In this document: positions 7,863 through 13,092 of the stretch, in pieces
Layout of the letters: every line of letters begins with the position of its first letter
Position numbering within the stretch: the stretch's first letter is position 1
Source of the DNA: Ghiorsea sp.
GTDB lineage: Bacteria; Pseudomonadota; Zetaproteobacteria; Mariprofundales; Mariprofundaceae
Length of the DNA stretch: 13,547 nt
Direction of reading: 5' to 3'
NCBI GenBank assembly: GCA_021772875.1
Contig: JAJFLD010000015.1
Coordinates: forward strand, 1 to 13,547
Program-made: the position numbers and the translations under genes
Notes under the pieces: model-generated
Database searches by the model: none
Seen by the model: the letters and a program-made list of their open reading frames with translations, nothing else
What the model was told of the DNA's origin: nothing

Positions 7863-7890
7863 ATTGTACCGTTCGGTATACGTTTCGCAA
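7863..7890 (-). promoter_or_regulatory. promoter of the TetR-family gene
   Basis: On the - strand TTGCGA (7890-7885) and TACAAT (7868-7863) are spaced by 16 bp, good matches to -35 and -10 boxes. The -10 lies 34 bp upstream of the chosen ATG. The spacer is almost exactly filled by operator copy 1. Confidence 0.55.
7865..7880. promoter_or_regulatory. TetR-type operator, copy 1
   Basis: TGTACC-GTTC-GGTATA, a near-perfect palindrome (one mismatch at the outer arm) sharing ACC-N4-GGT with copy 2. It sits in the spacer of the tetR-type promoter, the usual place for autorepression. Confidence 0.7.
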
Positions 7891-7913
7891 GTGTACCAAT
7901 CGGTACACATAAT
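7884..7913 (+). promoter_or_regulatory. candidate promoter of the SDR gene
   Basis: TTCGCA (7884-7889) and CATAAT (7908-7913), 18-bp spacer, 36 bp upstream of the SDR start. The -35 overlaps the -35 of the divergent gene, and operator copy 2 fills the spacer. TATAGA at 7923-7928 is an alternative -10 but lacks a convincing -35. Confidence 0.45.
7892..7907. promoter_or_regulatory. TetR-type operator, copy 2
   Basis: TGTACC-AATC-GGTACA, perfect 6-bp arms with a 4-bp centre. It starts 27 bp after copy 1 and lies in the spacer of the candidate SDR promoter. A TetR dimer bound here should block transcription of the dehydrogenase gene. Confidence 0.75.
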
Positions 7914-7949
7914 TTGTATGTGTATAGATAAAACAAAACAGGAGCTATC

Positions 7950-8705
7950 ATGGGAAAATTAGAAGGAAAAACGGCAGTGGTTACAGGTGGTAACAGTGGT
8001 ATTGGTTATGCTGCTGCCAAAGCATTCAAAGCACAGGGCGCCCAAGTGTTGATTACTGGGCGCAATGCAGAAGCAGTTGATAAAGCTGCCAAAGAGCTGG
8101 GCGTGCAAGGTGTTGTTGCCGATCAATCCAATCTTACTGATATTGATGCATTGGTGGCGCATTCCAAATCATTATTTGCTCGTGTGGATGTATTGTTTAT
8201 CAATGCGGGTGTGGTATCACTTGCACCTTTTGAACATATCAGCGAAGAGCAATTTGACTACAATATGGACATCAATTTTAAAGGTGCATTTTTCACCTTG
8301 CAAAAATTCCTGCCTGTTTTAAATGATGGTGCATCGGTGATTAATTTATCATCCATCAATGCCTACACAGGTATGCCCAATACTGCTGTGTATGCCGCAA
8401 GCAAAGCAGCGTTGAACTCACTCACCAGAACAGCATCGTATGAGCTGGCAGGGCGAAAAATTCGGGTGAATTCGGTGAACCCCGGGCCTGTGAACACACC
8501 AATTTTTGGCAAAGTTGGGTTTCCTGAAGAAGCGCTTGCTGAATTTGCAGGTGCTATGCAACATCGGATTCCACTCAAACGTTTTGGTGAACCTGATGAT
8601 ATTGCCAATTTGGTGACTTTCCTTGCCTCCGATGATGCCAGTTTTATCACAGGCAGTGAATACAACATTGATGGCGGCGTTAATGTGAATCCACTTCTGG
8701 GCTAA
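7950..8705 (+). CDS. SDR-family NAD(P)-dependent oxidoreductase
   Basis: Classical short-chain dehydrogenase/reductase of 251 residues. The Rossmann motif TGGNSGIG is at 12-19, Arg38 (ITGRN) at the end of strand 2 suggests NADPH preference, NAG at 85-87, and the catalytic set is complete: Asn109, Ser135 (NLSS), Tyr148 and Lys152 (YAASK). The PG motif (VNPGPVNTPIF) follows, and the C-terminal ITGSEYNIDGG is the conserved end of the tetrameric type. The reaction is oxidation or reduction of a hydroxyl/carbonyl group on an unknown substrate. AGGAG lies 5 nt before the ATG. It is divergent from the TetR-family gene with shared operators, so expression probably rises when the repressor binds an inducer, perhaps the enzyme's own substrate or a toxic carbonyl compound (inference). 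A strong terminator follows. Confidence 0.93.
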   Translation: MGKLEGKTAVVTGGNSGIGYAAAKAFKAQGAQVLITGRNAEAVDKAAKELGVQGVVADQSNLTDIDALVAHSKSLFARVDVLFINAGVVSLAPFEHISEEQFDYNMDINFKGAFFTLQKFLPVLNDGASVINLSSINAYTGMPNTAVYAASKAALNSLTRTASYELAGRKIRVNSVNPGPVNTPIFGKVGFPEEALAEFAGAMQHRIPLKRFGEPDDIANLVTFLASDDASFITGSEYNIDGGVNVNPLLG

Positions 8706-8737
8706 TCCATAAACCTTGAAGCGAATCATCATGTTAT

Positions 8738-8778
8738 AACACCAGTGGCGGTAAGCTGCTGGTGTTGTTTTTATTTTA
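8738..8778 (+). terminator. rho-independent terminator after the SDR gene
   Basis: AACACCAG (8738-8745) and CTGGTGTT (8759-8766) form a perfect 8-bp stem with a 13-nt loop, extended by a G-T and an A-T pair, then GTTTTTATTTTAT. It ends the SDR transcript and separates it from the methyltransferase. Confidence 0.85.
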
Positions 8779-8832
8779 TAAGTATGAATTGTAACGATTG
8801 TGATTGCATAAGAGAGCTGAATGGAGAAAGCC

Positions 8833-9462
8833 ATGAAAGAATTTTGGAATGAGCGTTATGCCGATGTTGAATATGCCTATGGCACAAATCCCAATGAATT
8901 TTTGGTTGCTGAATATTCGCGTATCAAATCTGATGATGGCATCGCAAAGATATTATGTATTGCAGAAGGTGAGGGTAGAAATGCTTGCTTTTTGGCATCC
9001 AAGGGATTTGAAGTCACAGCAGTTGACCAGTCGGCGCAAGGTTTGGCAAAAACCAAACAACTGGGCAAAACACTTGGAGTTGAAATCACAACCATAGAAG
9101 CTGATTTGGAGCATTTTGAAATTGATCCTGCATCTTGGGATGGCATTGTTTCTATCTCGGCGCATTTGCCACCAGCTTTACGAAAAAAGGTTCACAGTAA
9201 GATTGTGTCAGGCTTAAAACCCGGAGGCATATTGATTTTAGAAGCGTACACAGAAAAACACCTTGATATGTTAGGCATTGGTGGGCCGCCAGCGCACCAA
9301 AAAGAGATGTTTATGGCTTTGGCTGAGCTTGAGCAGGAGCTGCAAAGTTTGGATTTTATCATAGCCCAAGAAACAGAGCGGCATTTGCATGAAGGAAAGT
9401 ATCACCAAGGCTTAAGTGCTGTGGTGCAGGTGGTAGCGCAACGTGGCGGCAATAAAATATGA
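8833..9462 (+). CDS. class I SAM-dependent methyltransferase (TehB-like)
   Basis: Protein of 209 residues from this start. It opens with FWNERYADVEYAYGTNPNEFL, the typical beginning of TehB-like/thiopurine-type methyltransferases. Motif I (SAM-binding) is ILCIAEGEGRNACFLA at ~40-55, followed by the acidic end of strand 2, VDQS at 64-67, then DGIVSISAHLPP (motif IV region) and LKPGGILILEAY (post-I/motif VI). Substrate not known; relatives act on small molecules or metalloid oxyanions such as tellurite. I prefer the ATG at 8833 because GGAG lies 6 nt upstream; an in-frame ATG at 8821 would add MEKA and has a poorer site. The stop overlaps an ATG (ATGA at 9459-9462) that opens a 22-codon gene remnant, so it may once have led an operon. 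Confidence 0.87.
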   Translation: MKEFWNERYADVEYAYGTNPNEFLVAEYSRIKSDDGIAKILCIAEGEGRNACFLASKGFEVTAVDQSAQGLAKTKQLGKTLGVEITTIEADLEHFEIDPASWDGIVSISAHLPPALRKKVHSKIVSGLKPGGILILEAYTEKHLDMLGIGGPPAHQKEMFMALAELEQELQSLDFIIAQETERHLHEGKYHQGLSAVVQVVAQRGGNKI

Positions 9463-9527
9463 GACAAGTTTTGGTCATCAATGCAAGTGTAAGATTGAAC
9501 ACTTGGAGTTTTGAGGACAATACTTAA
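9459..9527 (+). pseudogene. truncated start of a flavodoxin-fold reductase-like gene
   Basis: An ATG overlapping the methyltransferase stop (ATGA) opens a 22-codon frame beginning MRQVLVINASVR. That pattern (short basic start, VLVINASxR) is the first strand and phosphate-binding loop of NADPH-dependent FMN reductases and azoreductases. The similarity ends after about 12 residues and the frame stops at 9525-9527. I read it as the 5' remnant of a gene once coupled to the methyltransferase, cut by a rearrangement. The match is short and could be chance. Confidence 0.35.
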
Positions 9528-9610
9528 CTCCGCCATCGACAACTCATTAAAGTAATGTGCCTCTGAATTTTTGGTCAACAACATAAATGAACTTCCCCAA
9601 ATAACCAGAT

Positions 9611-9672
9611 AACCCCTAGCGCTTTGGGCTTTACGCAACTAAGCTCTAGCTCAGTAGTTGCACGAAGGGGTT
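9611..9672. repeat. large imperfect hairpin (nested inverted repeats)
   Basis: AACCCC (9611-9616) pairs with GGGGTT (9667-9672), and inside it GCAACTA (9635-9641) pairs perfectly with TAGTTGC (9655-9661); the central segment contains two AGCT copies that can also pair. No T-tract follows on either strand, so it is not a standard terminator. The right arm contains the AAGGGG that would be the ribosome-binding site of the DinB fragment. It could be the end of a small mobile element or a recombination hairpin. Confidence 0.5.
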
Positions 9673-9676
9673 GGGA

Positions 9677-9841
9677 ATGGATGCATATCTACAGCGCATG
9701 ACGGGCTACAATCAGTGGATGAATCAAAAGCTGTTGACCAAAACCCAGCTTTTAACCGATGAAGAAATCGCAGAAGAGCGCGGCGCATTTTTCGGTTCCA
9801 TCCTTGGCACCTTCAATCATTTTTTACGGGTGATGAGTTAA
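9677..9841 (+). pseudogene. truncated DinB-family protein (N-terminal 54 codons)
   Basis: The frame reads MDAYLQRMTGYNQWMNQKL, later RGAFFGSILGTFNHFL, then stops. YNQWMNxxL followed by xRGAFFGSIxGTxNHxL is the characteristic first helix and second-helix start of DinB/DUF664 metal-binding four-helix-bundle proteins, which are normally about 150-170 residues. The remaining two thirds, including the later metal-ligand histidines, are absent. AGGGG upstream gives a plausible ribosome-binding site. After a T6 run (9820-9825) another frame stays open to 9879 but does not resemble DinB. A degraded gene is the best reading; a functional 54-residue peptide is unlikely. Confidence 0.7.
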
Positions 9842-9889
9842 AGAGCTCTGACCCGTTAACCGGTGATTTGGCGAGTTAAGGGAGCACAT

Positions 9890-10258
9890 ATGAAACGTGA
9901 TTGGGATATGATTCGAAAAATCTTAACAAAAGTTGAGGAATGTACTTTAAACACTGAGATGGTTCAGCTTTCTGGTTTTCCAGAAGATATGGCTGCAGCG
10001 GCTTCCTATCACGTGGACCTACTCATCGAGGCAGGCTTGATTCATGGGCAAGTAGTAAAAACGATGGGGCCAGGTGTTAAGGAGTTCTTTGCCCAGAAGT
10101 TAACCTGGGAAGGGCACGAATTTTTGGATGCTATTAGAAGCGATTCTGTTTGGAATAAGACTAAGAAAAGATTTGCTGATGAAGGAATTTCAATGACAGT
10201 TGATTTGGTAAAAGGCGCGGCAATGGGAATAGCCGCGGCCATTTTAAATGCCAGTTGA
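9890..10258 (+). CDS. DUF2513-domain protein
   Basis: Protein of 122 residues matching the pattern of the DUF2513 family: start MKRDWDMIRKILTKVEE, a middle with a winged-helix-like feel (YHVDLLIEAGLIHG), then LTWEGHEFLDAIRSDSVWNKTKKRF, the most conserved part, and a hydrophobic C-terminal segment (VKGAAMGIAAAIL). The family is common in phages and genomic islands; its function is unknown, though the helix pattern could suggest DNA binding. The ATG at 9890 was chosen because GGGAG lies 5 nt upstream; a longer GTG start at 9863 lacks one. The stop is 1 nt before the ATG (10260) of the next gene, so the two are almost certainly translated together. Confidence 0.8.
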   Translation: MKRDWDMIRKILTKVEECTLNTEMVQLSGFPEDMAAAASYHVDLLIEAGLIHGQVVKTMGPGVKEFFAQKLTWEGHEFLDAIRSDSVWNKTKKRFADEGISMTVDLVKGAAMGIAAAILNAS

Positions 10259-10284
10259 TATGAGTGATATTCCAGCATGGATGA

Positions 10285-10668
10285 GTGCTATCGCAACCGT
10301 GGTTGGGGGTATTTGTATCGATACTAGCGTTAATACTATCGTGGAAAGCAATAAATAAAGTTTCAAAAGTATCCCTAGATTTTGCTGTTGTGAGTTCCGA
10401 AGAGGTAGTATTAAGGCATACTGGATTTGGATCATATGGGCTATCTGTCCAGCTAAAGGATGAAATCCTTGAGAACTGTGGGGAAGTCCAAAGTCCAGTA
10501 TATTTATTGTCTTTTTCTATTGTGCCTGACTACTTTGAAGTAACTACTATGGAAGGGGCTACAGCCTTTCTAAAACATGAGTCGCCAAAGGAATACAAGC
10601 TTTTTTTCATTGGTTCAGGATTTGGTAGCCCAATTGTTAAGGCCAGCTTTAAAGTCCAAGCTTATTAG
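10285..10668 (+). CDS. small membrane-anchored protein, probably frameshifted at its start
   Basis: No family recognised. The frame ending at 10668 encodes an N-terminal membrane helix (about WLGVFVSILALILSW), a short basic stretch (KAINKVSKVS), and a ~100-residue soluble part rich in beta-strand pattern (FAVVSSEEVVLRHTGFGSYGLSVQL; YLLSFSIVPDYFEVTT). Its only start here is a GTG at 10285 without a good ribosome-binding site. An ATG at 10260, 1 nt after the DUF2513 stop, opens another frame MSDIPAWMSAIATVVG. Removing one G from the G5 run at 10305-10309 joins the two into one 135-residue protein with a continuous helix SAIATVVGVFVSILALILSW. I infer that 10260-10668 is the real gene with a frameshift or a sequencing error. 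Confidence 0.6.
   Translation: MLSQPWLGVFVSILALILSWKAINKVSKVSLDFAVVSSEEVVLRHTGFGSYGLSVQLKDEILENCGEVQSPVYLLSFSIVPDYFEVTTMEGATAFLKHESPKEYKLFFIGSGFGSPIVKASFKVQAY
10305..10309 (+). other. G5 homopolymer at an apparent -1/+1 frameshift
   Basis: The five-G run is the point where the frame starting at the ATG 10260 must pass into the frame ending at 10668. With four Gs the two halves join in frame and restore an uninterrupted hydrophobic helix. With five the upstream frame ends at 10358 after 32 residues. Either a base-call error, a real mutation, or length variation of the run. Confidence 0.6.
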
Positions 10669-10688
10669 TTCCTACAACGACCTGTAAG

Positions 10689-10717
10689 TTGCATATTATA
10701 ATCAGAAGAAGTATGTT
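10689..10717 (+). promoter_or_regulatory. candidate promoter of the AbiE-like operon
   Basis: TTGCAT (10689-10694) and TATGTT (10712-10717) with a 17-bp spacer, 31 bp before the chosen antitoxin start. A perfect TATAAT at 10697-10702 lies inside but has no good -35. AbiEi-type antitoxins often repress their own promoter; I see no clear inverted repeat here. Confidence 0.35.
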
Positions 10718-10748
10718 GTTTTTCTGAAAAAATATTATGGTGATACTT

Positions 10749-11360
10749 ATGCAAACCATTGAAGATAAAATAGTTTCAAGAATATATGGTCACGGAAGGG
10801 GTTGGGCATTCTCCCCGCATGATTTCGCGAGTGACTTTCTGCGCCCTAATATTGATAAAGCGCTATCCATGCTTACCAAGAGCGGCAAAATCCGCCGTGT
10901 GTATCGCGGGATTTATGACTACCCCAAATACAGCGAACTCTTGAAACAAAATCTGAGTCCTGATTACGATCAGGTTGCACAAGCCTTTGCCCGTAAATTC
11001 AACTGGCGCATTCAACCCACTGGAGATGCGGCGCTTAATCTGCTTGGGCTTTCCATGCAGGTTCCTGGTCGGGCGATTTATTTATCGGATGGCCCAAGCC
11101 GCAGTTATAAAATTTTGGATACATTCACCCTAGAGTTTAAGAAGTCGGTTTTGAAAGAAGTTGGCTTCAAAACCCATGAGAGCGGCTTGGTTGTTCAAGC
11201 CCTCAAAGCCTTGGGCAAAGAGCGGATTGATGAGAAAACCATCACCACGCTACGAAACCAACTCGATGAAAAAACACGCAAGAAAATGCTCAAAGAAACG
11301 GTGACAGCGACCGGCTGGGTTTATGAAACGATTAAGCGGATATGCTTGGTGGGCAACTGA
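10749..11360 (+). CDS. AbiEi-like (DUF6088) antitoxin of a type IV toxin-antitoxin system
   Basis: Protein of 203 residues. The N-terminus is a winged-helix domain typical of AbiEi/DUF6088 antitoxins: IEDKIVSRIYGHGRGWAFSPHDFASDF, then the wing LTKSGKIRRVYRGIYDYPKYSELL at ~35-60. The middle (FARKFNWRIQPTGDAALNLLGLSMQVPGRAIYLSDGPSRSY) is the conserved AbiEi core that contacts or counteracts the toxin. In this family the antitoxin does not bind the toxin stably, and the winged helix represses the operon. The ATG at 10749 has GGTG 6 nt upstream; an in-frame ATG at 10737 adds four residues and has no clear site. The stop overlaps the toxin start (TGATG), so both are translated in sequence. Confidence 0.82.
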   Translation: MQTIEDKIVSRIYGHGRGWAFSPHDFASDFLRPNIDKALSMLTKSGKIRRVYRGIYDYPKYSELLKQNLSPDYDQVAQAFARKFNWRIQPTGDAALNLLGLSMQVPGRAIYLSDGPSRSYKILDTFTLEFKKSVLKEVGFKTHESGLVVQALKALGKERIDEKTITTLRNQLDEKTRKKMLKETVTATGWVYETIKRICLVGN

Positions 11361-12346
11361 TGGATAAGGTTGCCTTACTTTCATTGGCGCAACGGCAAGA
11401 GCTGTTTTCTGAAACGGCAGCGCGGAGAAATATGCAGCCAGCCATTGCTGAAAAAGACTTTTGGGTTTGCTGGACGCTTTCCAAACTCTTTGGCCATGAT
11501 GAGCTTGCAAAACTGCTGATGTTTAAGGGTGGGACAAGCTTATCTAAGGTGTTTCATTTGATTGAACGCTTTTCCGAAGATATTGATTTGATTCTGGATT
11601 GGCGATTGGTGTCTGGAGAAGACCCTAAGTCTGAAAGATCCAAGACAAAGCAAAATAAGCTTAATGATGATATGAATGAAAAAGCGCAGGCGTATATCGC
11701 GGGTGAGCTGTTAGCGATGGTGCGGGGTGTGATTTCGCCCGTGTGCTCCTGCACAATCGCCGATGATGATCCGCATGTCATCAACATCAAATACCCTGCT
11801 GCATTTTCAGATGTTTACCTGCGCCCTGAAATCCGATTGGAGATTGGGCCTTTGGCCTCTTGGTTTCCATCGGGTACATACGAAATTGAGTCTTATGCTG
11901 CTGAAGCCTTCCCTGCACTGTTTGAGCAAACAGGCTGCTTTGTGCATGCCATCAAAGCTGAACGCACATTCTGGGAAAAAGCGACTATACTACATCAAGA
12001 AGCACATCGGCCTGAGGAAAAGCCTCTGCCGTTGCGTTACTCGCGGCATTATTATGATTTGGCGCTTATGGCAAATTCAGAGGTGCGACATACAGCGCTT
12101 GCTGATATTGCTCAACTCAAAGATGTGGTTGCATTTAAGATGCGCTTCTACCCCAGTGGTTGGTCGCAGTATGACACTGCATTGCCGGGGTCATTAAAGC
12201 TGGTGCCAAGCGCACATGTGCTCAAAGAGCTGCGCACTGATTACGTGAATATGCGCAACATGATTTTTGGGCAGTACCCAGCATTTGAAGATGTGCTGGA
12301 AACACTGCAAATGTTGGAAGATGAGATTAATGGTATGACGCGATAA
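11360..12346 (+). CDS. AbiEii/AbiGii-type nucleotidyltransferase toxin
   Basis: Protein of 328 residues with the full N-terminal signature of AbiEii-like nucleotidyltransferases: AEKDFWVCWTLSKLF at 30-44, the catalytic loop FKGGTSLSKVF at 55-65, and RFSEDIDLIL at 70-79 supplying the metal-binding acidic pair. Farther on, AERTFWEKATILHQEAH and SRHYYDLALM correspond to the later conserved motifs with Lys and the nucleotide-binding helix. Such enzymes add nucleotides to RNA, tRNA in some studied relatives, and stop growth, for example during phage infection. The ATG at 11360 shares bases with the antitoxin stop (TGATG); an upstream ATG at 11342 would lie within the antitoxin gene. The pair is a typical bicistronic AbiE-like module. 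Both genes look complete. Confidence 0.9.
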   Translation: MDKVALLSLAQRQELFSETAARRNMQPAIAEKDFWVCWTLSKLFGHDELAKLLMFKGGTSLSKVFHLIERFSEDIDLILDWRLVSGEDPKSERSKTKQNKLNDDMNEKAQAYIAGELLAMVRGVISPVCSCTIADDDPHVINIKYPAAFSDVYLRPEIRLEIGPLASWFPSGTYEIESYAAEAFPALFEQTGCFVHAIKAERTFWEKATILHQEAHRPEEKPLPLRYSRHYYDLALMANSEVRHTALADIAQLKDVVAFKMRFYPSGWSQYDTALPGSLKLVPSAHVLKELRTDYVNMRNMIFGQYPAFEDVLETLQMLEDEINGMTR

Positions 12347-12410
12347 CGAGTTTGATCAGAAGAGGCTTAAGGGGATTGGCTGGGATGGGAAAAGCAAACG
12401 AATTAACGTT

Positions 12411-12512
12411 TTAAAATGAAAAAGCCAGCACTGCACCTGTTGCAATGCGACCAGTAAACTGATGTGACCCTTGAGTTGCTGAAAACAGCACCGCTAAAAA
12501 AGGAAACAGCTG
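12411..12512 (-). pseudogene. remnant of an EamA/DMT-type permease C-terminus
   Basis: Read on the - strand, codons from 12512 to the stop at 12413-12411 give a hydrophobic peptide with LFPFLAVLFSA, then QGSHQFTGRIATGAVLAFSF. In EamA-domain drug/metabolite transporters the last helices read roughly (L/V)xPxxAxLxSxxxxGE followed by about nine residues and GAxL. The spacing here matches, with Ser in place of Glu. No 5' part is found; upstream is the 99-residue gene on the other strand. I read it as a short leftover of a lost gene. The match rests on about 30 residues. Confidence 0.35.
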
Positions 12513-12812
12513 ATGAGTAAAGTGAAAAAGATTGCTGATATATTTGAAAAAGAACTGTCTAGAAAAACCTCTCTTTATGAGCGTTACTCTTCGGGAACAA
12601 ATTCGTATTACTTATCCTTCATTCTTCGTGGTACAAAAAGACACTTTACGGTTCGGATTTCTGATCATCCTGCAAGCCGCCTTACAGCACAGATAAAAGG
12701 CAAAAAGCGTGTGGATAGAGATTTTGTTATAAACAGTAATTCACAGGATCCTTGGCTACAGCTTAGTTTTTTCAAGGATATGTTGACTATCAATCCGCCC
12801 AAGAAAAAGTAG
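12513..12812 (+). CDS. small basic protein of unknown function, probably frameshifted near its 3' end
   Basis: 99 residues, not recognised. It starts with a charged helix (MSKVKKIADIFEKELSRKTS), followed by beta-rich segments (SYYLSFILRGTKRHFTVRISDHP) and a basic loop (KGKKRVDRDF), then DPWLQLSFFKDM. AAGGA lies 6-7 nt before the ATG. The last ten codons (LTINPPKKK) look unnatural, while one frame over the sequence from 12779 runs on as YVDYQSAQEKVARVA...LVEKMLPYLVRDD to a stop at 12866-12868. A single missing base near 12777-12782 would join FFKD to YVDYQSAQEK and give about 120 residues. It stands alone after the toxin gene; no partner is visible. Confidence 0.55.
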   Translation: MSKVKKIADIFEKELSRKTSLYERYSSGTNSYYLSFILRGTKRHFTVRISDHPASRLTAQIKGKKRVDRDFVINSNSQDPWLQLSFFKDMLTINPPKKK

Positions 12813-12868
12813 CTAGAGTTGCACCTTTGGTAGAAAAAATGCTGCCGTATCTTGTAAGGGATGATTAA
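12779..12868 (+). other. out-of-frame probable C-terminus of the preceding small gene
   Basis: The frame read from 12779 encodes YVDYQSAQEKVARVAPLVEK and ends in MLPYLVRDD before TAA at 12866-12868. It has no start codon or ribosome-binding site, and its helical, mixed-charge composition fits a natural C-terminal helix better than the Lys-rich tail of the main frame. Confidence 0.45.
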
Positions 12869-13051
12869 CACAGATTATTCAGGTTGCTCACCATGAAAAT
12901 CATAAGCCTAAGTGTTTAGTTCCATATTCTTATGGCTTTAGTTATCATTTCCTAAAAGGAGTTAATTTATGGGAAGTATACAGCATGCTAACGCCAAGAC
13001 CACGCCATGAATAACCATCATCTTGCTAGGCACCCTTTTAGTTTGAGTGTG
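12869..13051. other. intergenic stretch between the accessory genes and leuA
   Basis: Apart from the 13-codon transposase-like stub at 12969 I see no coding frame of useful length, no tRNA and no clear long repeat here. Confidence 0.5.
12969..13010 (+). pseudogene. 13-codon stub resembling the start of an IS481-type transposase
   Basis: A good ribosome-binding site (AGGAG, 7-nt spacing) precedes MGSIQHANAKTTP and then TGA. Transposases of the IS481 group commonly begin with MGxIxHxxAxTTxxxR before a helix-turn-helix (tLAkrYgInpkTVaKW). The similarity stops at the stub's end and no helix-turn-helix or DDE domain follows. I recognise the start from memory, not from a search, so this is tentative. 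If correct it marks the edge of a past insertion between leuA and the accessory genes. Confidence 0.4.
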
Positions 13052-13084
13052 AAAATGACTGCTCAGGCCTACAAGCAGTCACTT
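13052..13084 (-). terminator. rho-independent terminator of leuA
   Basis: AGCAGTCA (13074-13081) and TGACTGCT (13056-13063) form a perfect 8-bp stem with a 10-nt loop. Read on the - strand it lies 11 nt after the leuA stop and is followed by TTTT. A G-T and two A-T pairs extend the stem into the T-tract. Confidence 0.75.
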
Positions 13085-13092
13085 ATCTCTTT

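Noticed and set aside
7828..7951. Longer N-terminus for the TetR-family protein starting at 7951
   Set aside because: It would place the promoter and both operators inside the coding region and adds a segment unlike TetR proteins; the ATG at 7828 has a good ribosome-binding site.
9402..9638. Open frame on the - strand with a fair ribosome-binding site at about 9601 (MLLTKNSEAHYFNELSM...)
   Set aside because: It runs antisense into the 3' end of the intact methyltransferase gene, resembles no family I know, and its last third is the plain complement of that gene.
9611..9679. Integron attC-like site (AAC ... GTTGGG ends with internal pairing)
   Set aside because: The right end fits GTTRRR, but the left end (AGATAAC) does not give the complementary RYYYAAC, the loop arms are very uneven, and no integrase or further attC copies are seen.
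9835..9885. Two similar GAGTTAA..GAGC segments 38 bp apart that might be target-site or deletion repeats
   Set aside because: Only 7 contiguous bases are shared and the motifs include a stop codon and a ribosome-binding site, so chance similarity is likely.
12350..12419. Possible extension of the toxin in another frame (DNEFDQKRLKGIGWDGK...)
   Set aside because: It would need a frameshift at the toxin stop, and the toxin is already of normal length with all motifs present.
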